Part shown: piece by piece, positions 1 to 10,535 of the stretch
Layout of the letters: each line of letters starts with the position of its first letter
Numbering within the stretch: the first letter of the stretch is position 1
From: Bacteroidota bacterium
Lineage (GTDB): Bacteria; Bacteroidota; Bacteroidia; B-17B0; Aurantibacillaceae
Direction of reading: 5' to 3'
Assembly (NCBI GenBank): GCA_016702705.1
Contig: JADJDM010000027.1
Location: forward strand, 1 to 32,902
DNA: 32,902 nucleotides
Translations under genes and position numbers: made by a program
The notes under the pieces: generated by a model
Databases searched by the model: none
Told to the model about the DNA's origin: nothing
The model's input: only the letters and a program-made list of their open reading frames with translations

Positions 1-3000
1 ATTATTAGTACCCTTAACTAAAATCGTATTGTTACCAACATTTAAGTTTGCAACAAAATTAACTATTCCATTTACAAAAGTAAAATTGCTAATTGCAGTT
101 CCATTAACTTGAACTAATACTTGAGAAGCGCTTGTAACATTTAAAACAGTAGCATTAACATTACTGAAGAACTAGAAGTAGCTTTATATAACATTTGGTG
201 AAATAAAAGTTACAACAGGAGTGGCAACTTGAGTAGGACAGGGTTTGGTAGTTAACAAAGAAATTGTTTTGCATCAACCCCTGCAACATTGTTCCTGTAT
301 TGGTAATTGTATTACTTCTTCATTACAATTTAAAACAAATGCAACTACTCCATTTATGTATGTAAATGAAGTTTGAGCAACCGTTAACTTGAACGGAAAT
401 ACCTGATACATCAGAAACATTGGTAACAGAAATATTAATAGCTTGAGTTGGAATTTGAATAGTAGTGTTAATCTGTGAAGGATTAGTGAAATTCACTACT
501 GGCTTGCTTACTTTTATAGGTGTTTGCGTTGTTGAAACAATTTTAAGTGTAAAATAATATTTTACAGATTCAGAAACCACATCTACACATTATTAGTAGC
601 TTTTACTTTATAAATATTATTCCTGCAACTAAAGTAGCCCCAAAGTTTACGTAATGGCTCGTAGCATCATAAGTAAAAATTAACAGCCTGACCATTTTGG
701 TTGGTAACTTGAATACTAGAAGCGCCAGTTACATTTAAAACTTCAGCCCTAACATTTTCAGTTGCATTTGTTGTACTGTATGGATTAGCACCTGGTATTA
801 CAATATTTACTACTGGACTAAGCAAACAACGTTCAAAATTCTTTGATCTATTATTTGAGTTTTAGAATCCTTCCTGCTATATTAGTAGCTGTAACAGTAA
901 TGGAATTACTACCCAGATTTAAATTTGAAGGAATTACAATTTCTTTTGTTGTTGTGTTAAATGTAGAGTTAATATTATTTGCATTGTTTAATTTCCACTG
1001 TTATTCCTTTGTTGAGTTATAACATTAGTAACAATGGCTTAATAACTGTAATACCATCAAAAGTTGAAAAAGGACTTGTAGCAAGGATTTAAAATTTACC
1101 ACTGGAGGTTTCTCCAAAATTGGAGTTGCTTTTGGTGTATAATTTATAGTAACACTCTTCGAATCTGTTCCTGCTGTATTAGTTGCAGTTACAGTATATA
1201 GATTTGCACCTGTAGCCAAATTAACAGTGAATAAAATTTGTTGCGTTGTTGCATCATAACTAAAAGGTATGGATAAATTAGCCTGCCCCTTAACTTGAAT
1301 CTCAGAAGAAGAAGTAACATTAAAAACTTGAGCCACTACTTGTTGTGAAGAAACAAAAAGAATTTAATGGAGAAACAGCGGGATTTATTATCGTAACAGC
1401 TTGGCTTTTTAACCAGATTGTATGTACGTTCTATTAATTGGGTTTTAGAATCTGAACCATAAATATTTGCAGCTGATACAATAACAACATTTCCCCCCGC
1501 ATTTAAATTTGCCTGAATTGTAGCCGTTTGGTTTAACCATTGTATGTAAAAGGTACAACTACATTGTTAAGCATAACGTTAATATCACTTTGATTTTGAA
1601 CATTCTCCAATTTTAGCTACAACATTGCAATTAGCAGCTTCTGTAACAGCAGGACTTAGCGCAGGCTCTATTATTTTTAACAACTGGTGCTTTTCCAGTT
1701 TCTTTATAATTAATTGTAACTGTTTTGGTATCCAGTACCTTGCTTATTTGTTCCTGTAATAATAGCAAAATTGGACCCTACATTCAGATTGGCATTAAAG
1801 TTTACAAAACCATAAGAGCTAAATGTAAAATTAGTAACAGGAACTCCGTTATATAAAACAGTTAACTGATTCGCACTTGTATTTTGATACTAGCATGCAC
1901 TTTGTAACACTAAAATTCTTAATGGTAGATTCATAAGGTGTTGATGGAGGATTATGAAAACTAACTACTGGTTTTAGGTTCTCCTTAGGAGTAATGGCTT
2001 GGGTACTAGTTGGAGTATACTTCCCCAAAAACTTGCTGAGCATCATTACCCGCTGTATTAAATGCACTTACAACAATTGGTGTCCCCGCATTTAATGGTG
2101 CAACAAAACAAGAGCTCCTGAAAATGAATTATAGTTAAAATTACTTATTGCAATACTATTTACCAGAAACAGCCAATATTTGCACTTGAACTGATATTAC
2201 CAATACAGCATTTACGTTGGTACTTGATAAAAGTAGAAAGATAATTATTAGAAGGATAATTAATTTACAACCTTGGGTGAGAATTCGGTAGCAACTGGTT
2301 GGTTGTAAACTGTGGTGCCGTGTAATTAATCTCAATATTTTCACTGTCTTGCCCTGGGGAATTTGATGCAGTTATAGTTACATTATTAATTCCAGGATTC
2401 AAATTAGTCATTAAAACCTAATATGAACCATTATTAGGATTGAAATCAAAATTAGAAAGAGGCATTCCATTTACAGTAATAGAAACTCCTGCAGAAGAAG
2501 TAACATATTTAATTGTACCCGAAACTTGCTGAATGTTTGATGTTGTAGTGTATGGATTAGTTGTTGGAGTATAAATAGTGATTATTGGTTTTGGAGTATT
2601 GTTATTATTATTGTTAACATTTGTGTTTGTATTTGCAGTAGTATTATTAGTAGAAGTGGCACTTGTATGTGATCTACCGTAAATCGTAAAAATTAAATGA
2701 GCTGCAGTGTAATGATAATAGTCGTTTTTTGCAGTAGTTGAAATGTCATCTTTCCACTGCTGACCATCAATAACATCAATACGTGGAAAAGTTACTTTAT
2801 GCTCAAATACTAATGCTACATTTTTAGAAAATCTGTACCTAAACCAAGTCCGCAAGATGGCGCAAAAACGGTTGGACCATGGAACTATTTCCATCGGCTA
2901 CTGTTTCATAACTCTTATCGTAAAACCGCTGTAATATCAGAAACTAGAGGCTGAGCTAATGAAGCCAGTATAATTATACATAGTATCGCCATTAAGCGCA

Positions 3001-3497
3001 TTAATTTTAGCAGTATACTTTGCTGCTCCTAAACCTCCCCATAAATGAAAAACAATATTGATTTCGTTTTCAAACTTTAGAAGTCATCTTTAATTCAAGT
3101 ACCTTCTTATGTTTTTGTTTTATAGCTATTATAAAAATAATAGGATTAGCAAAATAATTTAGGGTAGTGTCATTAACTCCATTTAAAAGCTTTGCATTGG
3201 ATTTAAGCGCAATGTTTTCTGTTAGTCAACCATAAGAATTGCCGCCTAAATATATCTAAAACCTAGCGAAAATCCTAAGAGCATCTTCCTTTTTGGCCAA
3301 AGGTATTCTCTCAATATTAAGCCGCCACCTGGGCCAGCTTTTTTTTTTATTAAGTCGTTTGTTTGCCACAACTCCACCCTAAAAACCTAGTCTCCATTTT
3401 GGATACTTTTTCGGAATATGAATTTTGAGAGAATAAAGAACTTGCGATAAAAAAAAGTTACAAGTAATACTAATGCTTTAAAGTAATTTGCTTTCAT
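1..3497 (-). CDS. Large outer-membrane protein with Asn-rich linker and Ig-like repeats (partial, frameshifted)
   Basis: The gene starts at an ATG whose complement ends at 3497 and runs off the left edge. It begins with a signal peptide (MKANYFKALVLLVTFF, then IASSLFSQ). The next ~330 residues look like an outer-membrane domain, with segments such as GGGLILREYLWPKRK, LGFSLGFRY and FHLWGGLGAAKYTAKI. An Asn/Thr-rich linker (about 2590-2655) follows, then at least nine repeats of roughly 95-100 residues. Each repeat opens with PxVxF/I-xxP and contains a VNG...F.F..., LNxGxNxIxVTAxN, DSKxVxI pattern typical of bacterial Ig/FN3-like folds. The layout suggests a membrane anchor with an extended surface stalk, so adhesion is an inference. 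No frame stays open throughout: at least eight single-base shifts interrupt it, including one near 3400 just after the signal peptide. The exact family is not recognised and the C-terminus is outside the window. Confidence 0.7.
150..2610 (-). repeat. Tandem Ig-like repeat units, period about 300 bp
   Basis: Within the preceding gene, units begin near 2600, 2275, 1975, 1690, 1390, 1100, 815, 500 and 215 (reading the minus strand), giving a period of about 285-325 bp. Unit openings include PKPIITIYTP, LKPVVSFHNPP, APVVKIIEP, SPVVNIVIPG, KPVVNFTNPSQ and TPVVTFISP. The repeats are diverged at DNA level, so they are protein-domain repeats rather than a recent tandem duplication. Confidence 0.7.
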
Positions 3498-3575
3498 GAA
3501 AAACTTATTTGTCGTGTGAAAAATACATTTATGCCAAAAATTAATGAAATACATGGGATATTTATATCTTTCGGG

Positions 3576-3612
3576 AAATAAAAAGGGGCCCGTTTAAGAG
3601 CCCTTTATTTAT
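3576..3612 (-). terminator. Rho-independent terminator after the universal stress gene
   Basis: An inverted repeat pairs AAATAAAAAGGGGC-type sequence with GCCCTTTATTT across a loop of about 10 bases, with A/T-rich arms on both sides. It lies between the end of the stress gene (3628) and the start of the Ig-repeat gene (3497), where a minus-strand terminator is expected. Confidence 0.65.
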
Positions 3613-3627
3613 TTGGAAATTAGGTGT

Positions 3628-4508
3628 TTACCACATTCCACCAACACTAAACGAAGCTGTATCGTTATGATGAACCGGTTTAAATGTTAACACAGGTATT
3701 TTAGAATCGTTTATAATATGATGTGCGAACTGTCCTAATATTTTAGAAACACCTCATTTTGATCACTCATAATCGAAATTAGATCTGCTTTGTTTTCGCA
3801 GCATATTTTAAAAATTTTCGATGAAGAGTCTTCAGTTTCGTTACAATTAAAGAATCAGTGCCAATTTATGTTTAGATGCTATCTTTCTATTTGCCCAAGT
3901 ACTACTTCCAATTTATGCTTTTCATTTTCTTCTCCTGGAGCTAAAATACCTAAGATATGAATTTTAGATGCGAATTTCTCAGCAAACATTAAAGTTGGAA
4001 CAACCTTTCGTGTGTGTGAAGTTGAATCATTGGTAAAAATATTTTATACCCTATGTTAGGTGTATTGTCTCTAACAGTTAAAACGGACAGTGTGTTTTTG
4101 CAATAACACGATAAGCATTACTTCCTAAAAAGAACACTGCTTCTTTTCGAATCTCCACCATGAGTTCCATAACAATTAAATCGCCTTATGCTAAACAGCT
4201 ACAGCTACAACATTCAGAAATAACGTGACCTAAAGAAACTAAAGAAGTTACCTTCATTCCAAAGTCCTTTCTAATTTCCGCAGCTAATGTTTCTAATTTT
4301 TCACTTAAAAAATCACTCACAACCGACATATCTTTTAACTTGAAGGCAGGTAATATTATATCAATTAAATCATTCTTCTTTTGAACATTCAATAATATTA
4401 ATTCTCCTTTATTAACCTTTGCTATAAATGCAGCATGTTTAATTGCTTAATAGATGTTTTAGAAAAATCTACTGGAATAACGATTTTAGAAGCTTTAAAT
4501 TTTATCAT
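3628..4508 (-). CDS. Universal stress protein, two tandem Usp domains (frameshifted)
   Basis: The start MIKFKASKIVIPVDFSKTS is the classic first strand of a Usp domain. It is followed by a helix (AIKHAAFIAKVNKGELILLN) and later AEIRKDFGMKVTSLVSLG. Near 4100-4170 the Usp nucleotide-loop signature is readable across a frameshift as GTHGGDSK...FFLGSNAYRVI, then KTHCPVLTVRDNT. A second half (KFASKIHILGILAPGEEN) continues to a C-terminus ending in SVGGMW. The total of ~293 residues fits the two-domain Usp proteins common in Bacteroidota, which bind ATP or nucleotides in the cytoplasm during stress. Several single-base shifts break the frame. A terminator follows, so the gene is probably monocistronic. 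Confidence 0.8.
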
Positions 4509-4599
4509 GGTTTTTTGATTTTGTTTTTTACAAGTAAATAAAATATCTGTTATAATTAAACATTGTTGATATTAAAATTTTTCTTTTATGCTTTTCTTA

Positions 4600-5040
4600 T
4601 TATAATCGCGTTTCTACCATCACACCCGTAGTGTCATAAAATTTCCCCACGCTATCGGCAACATCCATTTTATAAAACCCATTATACATAAGCTACCACT
4701 TGGGTAATACACATTTGATTCTCCATTCATTTTATTTAACATGAAAAACGCCTCACTCCAAGTTCCCATCAGGAAAAAACATCCATTTCCCGCTTTTTCT
4801 TCCCAAATCGAAACCACCTCTTACTTTAATAACTCCTGAAGGATATTTCCTCAAAATAATCGCCTGTGTAGGTACTATCTGGTGGCTCAAATACTCCCAT
4901 TTTATTATCGTCCTTACTTAAATCAATAGTTATAGTACTATCATTTTTGGCTTTTTGTTCTGTTAAATCACTTTGATTAGAGTACAAGCGCTAAAAAGGC
5001 CAAAACTCATTATCAATATTAGTAGTAAATTAAATTTCAT
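4600..5040 (-). CDS. MORN/YwqK-type repeat lipoprotein (frameshifted)
   Basis: The start MKFNLLLILIMSFGLFSAC is a lipoprotein signal peptide with its lipobox cysteine at residue 19. After a polar segment (DLSKDDNKMGVFEPPDSTY) come MORN-like units readable across frameshifts: YPSGVIKVRGGFDLGRKSGK with WMFFPDGNLE, then NGESNVYYPSGSL and NGFYKMDVADSVGKFYDTTG. Such G-x-(K)-x-G-x-W-x-(F)-(Y)-x-x-G repeats occur in cell-envelope proteins often labelled YwqK-like, whose biochemical role is unclear. It starts one base after the polyprenyl synthetase stop, so the two are presumably co-transcribed. The product would be about 145 residues. At least three indels interrupt it. Confidence 0.65.
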
Positions 5041-5041
5041 A

Positions 5042-6013
5042 TTATTTTTTTCTGTTGTAGTATACGTTACTAATTTTTCAAGAGAATCGCGTGATTCAGA
5101 AGCTGGGAAAGTTCCAAGTAAAGCAAGTGCTTTATCTTTGTATTCGTTCATTACCTTCCCAGCACAAGCAATTCCACCACTTTTTTAAAACAAATCAACA
5201 ACTTCTCTGCCACACGCTTAGGTTCTTCGTTATGGTTTTTTACTATGTTGATGATGTATCTTTTTTCCTTTTGTGTTGATTGATTTAAAGCATAAATCAA
5301 TGGTAAGGTCATTTTCTTTTCTTTAATATCTATTTCAGTTGGTTTACCAATACTTCTTCGTTGCTTCCAAAATCAAACAAATCATCTTTTATTTGAAACG
5401 ATGCCCGGTAGCGTTCCAAAACTCCTCTCATTTGTCCGATGTAAGTTTATTTCACTTACCGAAGCTACACCGCACGCACAGCAAGCTGCAATAAGTGTAG
5501 CTGTCTTCTTTTGAATGATATCAAAATAAATTTCTTCAGAAATATCAAGTTTACGAGCCTTTTCACCCGTGTTGTAAAAGATCGCCCGCCTCAATCATCC
5601 ACGCACCCATTGCTAACTATTTTTAATAAATGAAAATCATTATTGTCAAAGAATATCAACAATCCTCTCGATAATAAATAATCGCCAATTAAAACAGCAA
5701 TTTTATTTTTCCAAAGTGCATTTACCGAAAAGAAACCACGACGCTCATTACTATCATCAACTACAAATCATGCACTAACGTTGCTGTATGCAACAACCCC
5801 CATTAAAGCGGCTACGCGATAAGTGAATCATTAACTGAACTAAAAATTTTTGCGGCTAAAAAAATAAACATCGGACGAAGTTGTTTTCCTTTCTTTACAA
5901 TATAGGTAGTTATTTTTCGAGCAGAGGAACAGAGCTACATCGAATCACGAAATCTATTTTAAAAATTTCGATGTTTTCGTTAATGGGCGCCTTATTTGAT
6001 CTATTTCCGACAA
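5042..6013 (-). CDS. Polyprenyl (octaprenyl-type) diphosphate synthase (frameshifted)
   Basis: A trans-isoprenyl diphosphate synthase that condenses IPP onto an allylic diphosphate to make the long polyprenyl chain of menaquinone. Visible signatures are ITTYIVKKGKQLRPMFIF, a first Asp-rich motif in TATLVHDxVVDDSNERRG, NALWKNKIAVLIGDYLLSRG, EKARKLDISEEIYFDIIQKK with TATLIAACCACG, and the second Asp-rich motif FQIKDDLFDFGS. The C-terminus is MNEYKDKALALLGTFPASES. No ATG is available at the N-terminus. A TTG at 6013 gives SEIDQI(K)APINENIEIFK, which matches the usual beginning of the family, and makes the gene about 323 residues, the expected size. Several single-base losses (for example one Asp codon of the first motif and the 3' poly-A) break the frame. 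Its stop abuts the next lipoprotein gene. Confidence 0.85.
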
Positions 6014-6019
6014 GTGCTT

Positions 6020-7324
6020 TTAAAATGGTGGGCCAAAGATCAGCAATTTGCTGGAAATGGCTTTGAGTTTTAGTTTAATTCTTTTCTTTGTAATTGTAAT
6101 CCCAGCAATGTTAACGTTATACTCAACATAATCTTCATCCTCATGATAAATTTTTTGAGCGTCGATTTTTTTACACCCATTTTCTTTAATCCATTTCCAA
6201 TTAAAGCCAATAAATTCATTCTTTTCGATTTGCTCTTAGTTTCCTCCTCAGCAACATTTACAGGGAGCTTTTCCAACATTTTCCCAAGCTGAATTTTGCA
6301 CATTTTTTTGAACAAAGGATGTCTCTGGTTTTTTAGGTTGAACTTGAGCTATCAATTCCGGGGTCCTGTTCATCATAATAATTTATTAAGCAACTGAGTG
6401 CTGGATGAGGGTGGTTCTTTGACTTTAGAGGTATTATTAGTCGCAATTAAAGGTTCAATAATTTGGGTATTATTTGAAGGTAATTTTTTATTGCTTTCAT
6501 TTACCGAAGTATCCTTTTTACAATGTAGTTTGCAAATGCATTGTTTTTAGTTTTAACTGCGTCTTCAACATACCTTGGCTTCAACACTAAACATATTATT
6601 GTTTCCATTTTTACATTCTTAATTGGAAACTATTTTTTACCCGCAAGTGCAGATGATGAAACTTGTAACTCGTTGCGCGGAAAAAACCACTAAAAGTAAA
6701 TAAACTTGCTGCAATAGATAAGTAAGAAACATTTGAACGAAGGAAAACAATAATTGCACTCTTCTTTAGCTCTTCTTTATTTGGGTAAACAATTGATAAA
6801 TCTGAATGCGTTTTCGCTGCTTTGTAAGTTTGAAGTTCTTTCATCAACACTTCATCCGCTTGCGCTTTTACTAAAATTTTATTCGACTCATTTTGTGTAA
6901 GTAAACCTTTGAATAAGAAATTATTTCTTCTTCTCTCACTAAACCAAACAACTACTTGTTGCCATTGGAAAAGCAATTGTTTCAGGCTCCAGCTTAATGT
7001 TTCATATTGCTTTACTAAAGCTTGTAATGATTCATCTTTTTTAATTGAGTTTCGGAATGCTAATTTTTCTTCTCCACTTAAAACACCATCTAAATAAAAC
7101 ACTACACTTTCTTCTTTCGCGTCAACTAAATGTTTCAAACTATTTTTTGTTCCAAAACTCAACGTATCATCTACAGTATGTTCGGGCAAACTTAAATCAT
7201 AATCAAATTCAATCTCGGATGTTTTTCTAAAAATAACAATACGGCATTAGCGCTGCTCATGAGAAAGTTTCCCTTCCATTAAGTCGAGCAAAAATGCTTC
7301 GTAATTATTTTTATTTATTTCCAT
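6020..7324 (-). CDS. Anti-sigma factor-like membrane protein (frameshifted)
   Basis: The start MEINKNNYEAFLLDLMEGKL resembles the opening of Bacteroidota anti-sigma factors paired with ECF sigma genes. A second similar segment is EESVVFYLDGVLSGEEKLAF. An amphipathic N-terminal half is followed by a hydrophobic, probably transmembrane stretch (VSYLSIAASLFTFSGFF, about 6690-6740). A Ser/Thr/Pro-rich periplasmic segment then leads to a C-terminal piece (NLLALIGNGLKKMGVKK, then DAQKIYHEDEDYVEYNVNIA). The gene lies immediately downstream of the ECF sigma gene in the same direction. This supports a role in holding the sigma factor at the membrane, but that is inferred. The C-terminal boundary at 6020 is uncertain because of frame breaks around 6060-6600. 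Confidence 0.65.
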
Positions 7325-7328
7325 TCGT

Positions 7329-7816
7329 TTATATATAACAACTTCTAATTTCACTAAATAGTTTTTTAAGGTCTGCCTAGCTCTAAAAATATACACCTTT
7401 ACTTGGCTTTCTGTTAGCCCAGTAATCTCACCAATCTCTTTATAATCATAACCTTCATAATCCTAACAAAACAACCGAGCGTTGAATCTCAGGTAATTTA
7501 TCTACCCGCCTCATTTAAAATTTGTTTTAATCCTTTGTATTGATGGTCTTCTGCTTGAATGCTTTCAAACCATCTTGCCACGCTTCCTCTTTTTTTCTCT
7601 TCTAATAAAATCAATCATGGTGCGATAGGCCGTTGTAAACATGTAAGACTTCGCATTCGTACTTTCTACATCGCTACTTTTATCCACAGCTTTTCATAAG
7701 TATCTTGTACTATGTCTTTCTTTAGCAATATCCTTATCCTTTACAGTTTTTAATATAAACCTGTAAAGATTATCAACATATTGATCTACGCAACTATTGA
7801 ACTCAGAAACGGTCAT
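7329..7816 (-). CDS. ECF-type RNA polymerase sigma factor (frameshifted)
   Basis: The start MTVSEFNSCVDQYVDNLYRF leads into region 2 (DKDIAKE-DIVQDTYEKLWI, then SYMFTTAYRTMIDFIRREKK). Region 4 follows: LPEIQRSVVLLRDYEGYDYK, EIGEITGLTESQVKVYIFRA and RQTLK. Together these are the two conserved domains of an ECF sigma-70 factor of ~160 residues, which directs RNA polymerase to a regulon and binds -35/-10 elements with regions 4 and 2. It heads the minus-strand cluster sigma / anti-sigma / polyprenyl synthetase / lipoprotein and is divergent from recQ. At least four single-base shifts interrupt it, and the exact stop (near 7329) is uncertain because of one of them. Confidence 0.8.
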
Positions 7817-8020
7817 TTTACAAAGGTAAGCAGACGAATAGGAAACTAGAAAGTTACACCGAAACCTAATTATTTTAGATAAATGTTACTTTATCTTAGT
7901 TTAACGCTGATTTTTCAAAAAAACAAGACGTGGAAGCCGCTATTAGTCGATTTTTTTCTTATTCATCGTACAATATCACTTATTCATATAATTTTGCGCT
8001 TTTTTTAGGAAAAAAACTTC

Positions 8021-8050
8021 TTTGCAAAGAGAATTTTTATTATATCTTTA
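8021..8050 (+). promoter_or_regulatory. Candidate Bacteroidota promoter for recQ
   Basis: TTTG at 8021-8024 is followed after 18 bases by TATCTTTA at 8043-8050, close to the Bacteroidota pattern TTTG-N19-TAnnTTTG (the last base is A instead of G). It sits ~68 bases before the recQ start. The rest of the 301-bp divergent gap (7817-8117) is AT-rich, and I see nothing else definite in it. Confidence 0.4.
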
Positions 8051-8117
8051 CGTTATGCGAGTGTTAAATTGTAATTAGCATCGCATTTAAAGTAAATCTA
8101 TTTAATACCTACTATAT

Positions 8118-10326
8118 ATGAGCACAGTTTTAGAATATCCAATTCAAGAGACCCTACAAAAATTCTTCGGATTTGATGGGTTCAAAGGAAATCAAGAAAA
8201 GATCATTAATAACATCCTTAACGGGCAGGATACTTTTGTTATTATGCCAACCGGTGGTGGTAAATCATTATGTTATCAGTTACCTGCAATCTTAAGCGAG
8301 GGAACTGCTATCATTGTTTCTCCTCTTATTGCATTAATGAAAAACCAAGTAGATGCTATTCGTGGTTTTAGTAGTGAAGAAGGAATTGCTCATTTCCTTA
8401 ACTCATCACTAAACAAAAGCGAAACTACTCAGGTAAAAAAAAGATGTATTAGTGGTAAAACAAAATTATTATATGTCGCTCCTGAAACGTTAACTAAAGA
8501 AGAAAACGTTAAGTTTTTCTCTGAGTTCAAGATTTCTTTTTATGCTATTGATGAAGCACATTGTATTTCTGAATGGGGACATGATTTTAGACCAGAATAC
8601 AGAAGATTACGTCCAATCATGGATAAAGTTGGTAAAGCGCCTGTAATGGCTTTAACTGCGACAGCAACACCTAAGGTTCAAATGGATATTCAAAAGAACT
8701 TAGGCATGCAAAAGGCATCTTTATATAAATCATCGTTTAACAGAGGTAATTTATATTATGAAGTTAGACCAAAAGTTAATGTTGCTAAAGAAATTATTAA
8801 ATACGTAAAGCAAAACGAAGGTAAATCAGGTATCATTTATTGCTTAAGCGCAAAAAGGTGGAGGAATTAGCTGAAGTACTTCGTGTAAATGGAGTTAAGG
8901 CACATCCTTACCATGCAGGTTTAGATGCAAAGAGCGTGCTAAAACGCAAGACCAGTTCTTAATGGAAGAAATTGATGTAATTGTTGCAACAATAGCTTTC
9001 GGTATGGGAATTGACAAACCAGATGTTCGTTATGTAATACATCATGATATTCCAAAATCATTAGAAAGCTATTACCAAGAAACTGGTAGAGCAGGAAGAG
9101 ATGGCGGAGAAGGAAATTGCGTTACTTTCTACAGCTACGATGATGTTGTGAAATTCGAAAAATTCATGAAGAGTAAACCTGTTGCTGAACAAGAAATAGG
9201 AAAACAACTTTTAAATGAAACCGTATCGTTTGCAGAAAACTCTACTTGCCGTCGTAAATTTTTATTACACTATTTTGGAGAATCATACGACGAGAAAAAT
9301 TGTAACGGAATGTGCGACAATTGCCGTAATCCAAAACAACGTTTTGATGGGCAAGATGAAATTGTGTTAGCGCTTGAAGCAGTTTTAGAAGTTAAAGAAC
9401 GTCACAAAACTAAAGATGTAGTTAATGCTTTATTAGGATTGTTAACTGCAACAGGAAAAACATACAAGCACAACGAATTAGAAATATTTGGTAAAGGTGG
9501 TAATGATGAGAAAGATGAGCGTTATTGGAATGCGGTTATTCGTCAAGCATTGGTTAACGGACTTTTATCAAAAGATATTGAGAACTACGGTTTATTAAAA
9601 ACAACCGAAGCTGGTAAAAAATACATTGATAAGCCATACGAAATTATGCTTACTAAGGATCATGATTTCTTAGGTACAGATAAATCGGATGATGATGATA
9701 TTATTACTGCTGGCGGTAAAGGTTCGGGAGCTGCTGATGAAATTTTATACTCATTATTAAAAGATGAAGTAAAGAAAATTGCAAAGGCAAGAAAATTACC
9801 TCCTTATGTTATTTTCCAAGAAACTTCTTTAGAAGAGATGGCGATTCAATACCCAATTACTATGGATGAGTTAACTCACATCACTGGTGTTGGCGCTGGA
9901 AAGGCAGCTAAGTTTGGGGCAAGTATGATTTCTTTAATTAAAAAATACGTTGAAGAAAACGATATCGAGCGTCCAATTGATATGGTAGTTAAATCGGTTG
10001 TAAACAAATCTGGTTTAAAAGTATATATCATTCAAAGCATTGATAGAAAAGTAGGTTTAGAAGCGATTGCAAAAGGCAAACAAGTTTCGATGACTGATTT
10101 ATTAAATGAAATTGAAACAATTGTTCTTTCTGGAACTAAAGTAAACATCAATTATTACATTGATGAAATGATGGACCCAGAAAAACAAGAAGAGGTTTAC
10201 GAATACTTTAAGGAAAGTGAAACCGACTCAATTGAAGCTGCATTAAAAGAACTTGGTGAAGATGATTATAGTGAAGAAGAAGTAAGATTAATGAGAATAA
10301 AATTCCTAAGCGAATTTGCAAACTAA
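8118..10326 (+). CDS. recQ: ATP-dependent DNA helicase RecQ (two frameshifts)
   Basis: A 3'-5' superfamily 2 DNA helicase acting in recombination and replication-fork repair. Helicase motifs in order: Q-region FGFDGFKGNQEKII, Walker A TGGGKSLCYQLP (residues ~45-56), DEAH box IDEAHCISEWGHDFRPEY (~144-161), ALTATATPKVQ, and after the breaks GFGMGID-type TIAFGMGIDKPDVRYVIHHD and QETGRAGRDGGEGN. The four Zn-binding cysteines are in CRRKFLLHYFGE and CNGMCDNC. A winged-helix RQC region and an HRDC-like segment (DELTHITGVGAGKAAKFG) follow, then an acidic C-terminus. The length of ~736 residues fits Bacteroidota RecQ. The frame is lost twice, by one missing base in AAAAAGG near 8855 and another near 8928, between two otherwise intact halves. 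These look like homopolymer errors. A strong terminator follows. Confidence 0.95.
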
Positions 10327-10333
10327 TAAAAAC

Positions 10334-10359
10334 AAAAAAGCGACTTAGGTCGCTTTTTT
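10334..10359 (+). terminator. Rho-independent terminator of recQ
   Basis: A perfect 11-bp inverted repeat (AAAAAAGCGAC / GTCGCTTTTTT) surrounds a 4-base loop TTAG. It begins 8 bases after the recQ stop and has a T-rich tract on its 3' side. Confidence 0.92.
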
Positions 10360-10430
10360 CGTTTTTACACTTATCTATCTTTTAATTTCTGCCAATATGA
10401 TTTTCTTTCAAATGAAATCGCGTTAAACAC

Positions 10431-10456
10431 GTTCTCGACTGCGCTCGAACTGACAC
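10431..10456 (+). repeat. Dispersed REP-like repeat, copy 1 of an inverted pair
   Basis: The sequence has the core TTCTCGACTGCGCTCGAA followed by CTGACAC. Its reverse complement matches, at 24 of 25 positions, the repeat formed by joining 10521-10532 to 11763-11775. The two copies are therefore inverted with a ~64-bp spacer, resembling paired palindromic repeats. The GC-rich core contrasts with the AT-rich surroundings. Short CTCGACTGCGCTCG-type repeats are common in intergenic regions of Bacteroidota, to my knowledge. Confidence 0.7.
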
Positions 10457-10520
10457 CCTTCTGTTGCTTGGAAATTAGGAGGAATTGATAGGAATGCTAA
10501 ATATTCAGAATAAAACTTCA

Positions 10521-10532
10521 GTGTCACTTCGA
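10521..10532 (-). repeat. Dispersed repeat copy 2, left part (interrupted by the IS110 element)
   Basis: GTGTCACTTCGA is the outer part of the second repeat copy. It ends in the dinucleotide GA, which is repeated on the far side of the element at 11761-11762 and is taken as the recombination core (TC on the transposase strand). Confidence 0.7.
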
Positions 10533-10535
10533 TTT

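Noticed and set aside
150..2610. Regular ~300-bp periodicity as a CRISPR-like or DNA satellite array
   Set aside because: Similarity is at protein level (Ig-like units), the DNA is diverged, and the period is far too long for CRISPR repeats.
4963..5151. Apparent fusion of the polyprenyl synthetase C-terminus to a lipoprotein signal peptide
   Set aside because: One missing A in the poly-A run before TAA joins the two; restoring it gives a stop one base before the lipoprotein ATG, so they are separate genes.
5881..6066. Plus-strand open frames opposite the polyprenyl synthetase and other minus-strand genes
   Set aside because: They are antisense shadows without family signatures, whereas the opposite strand carries clear motifs.
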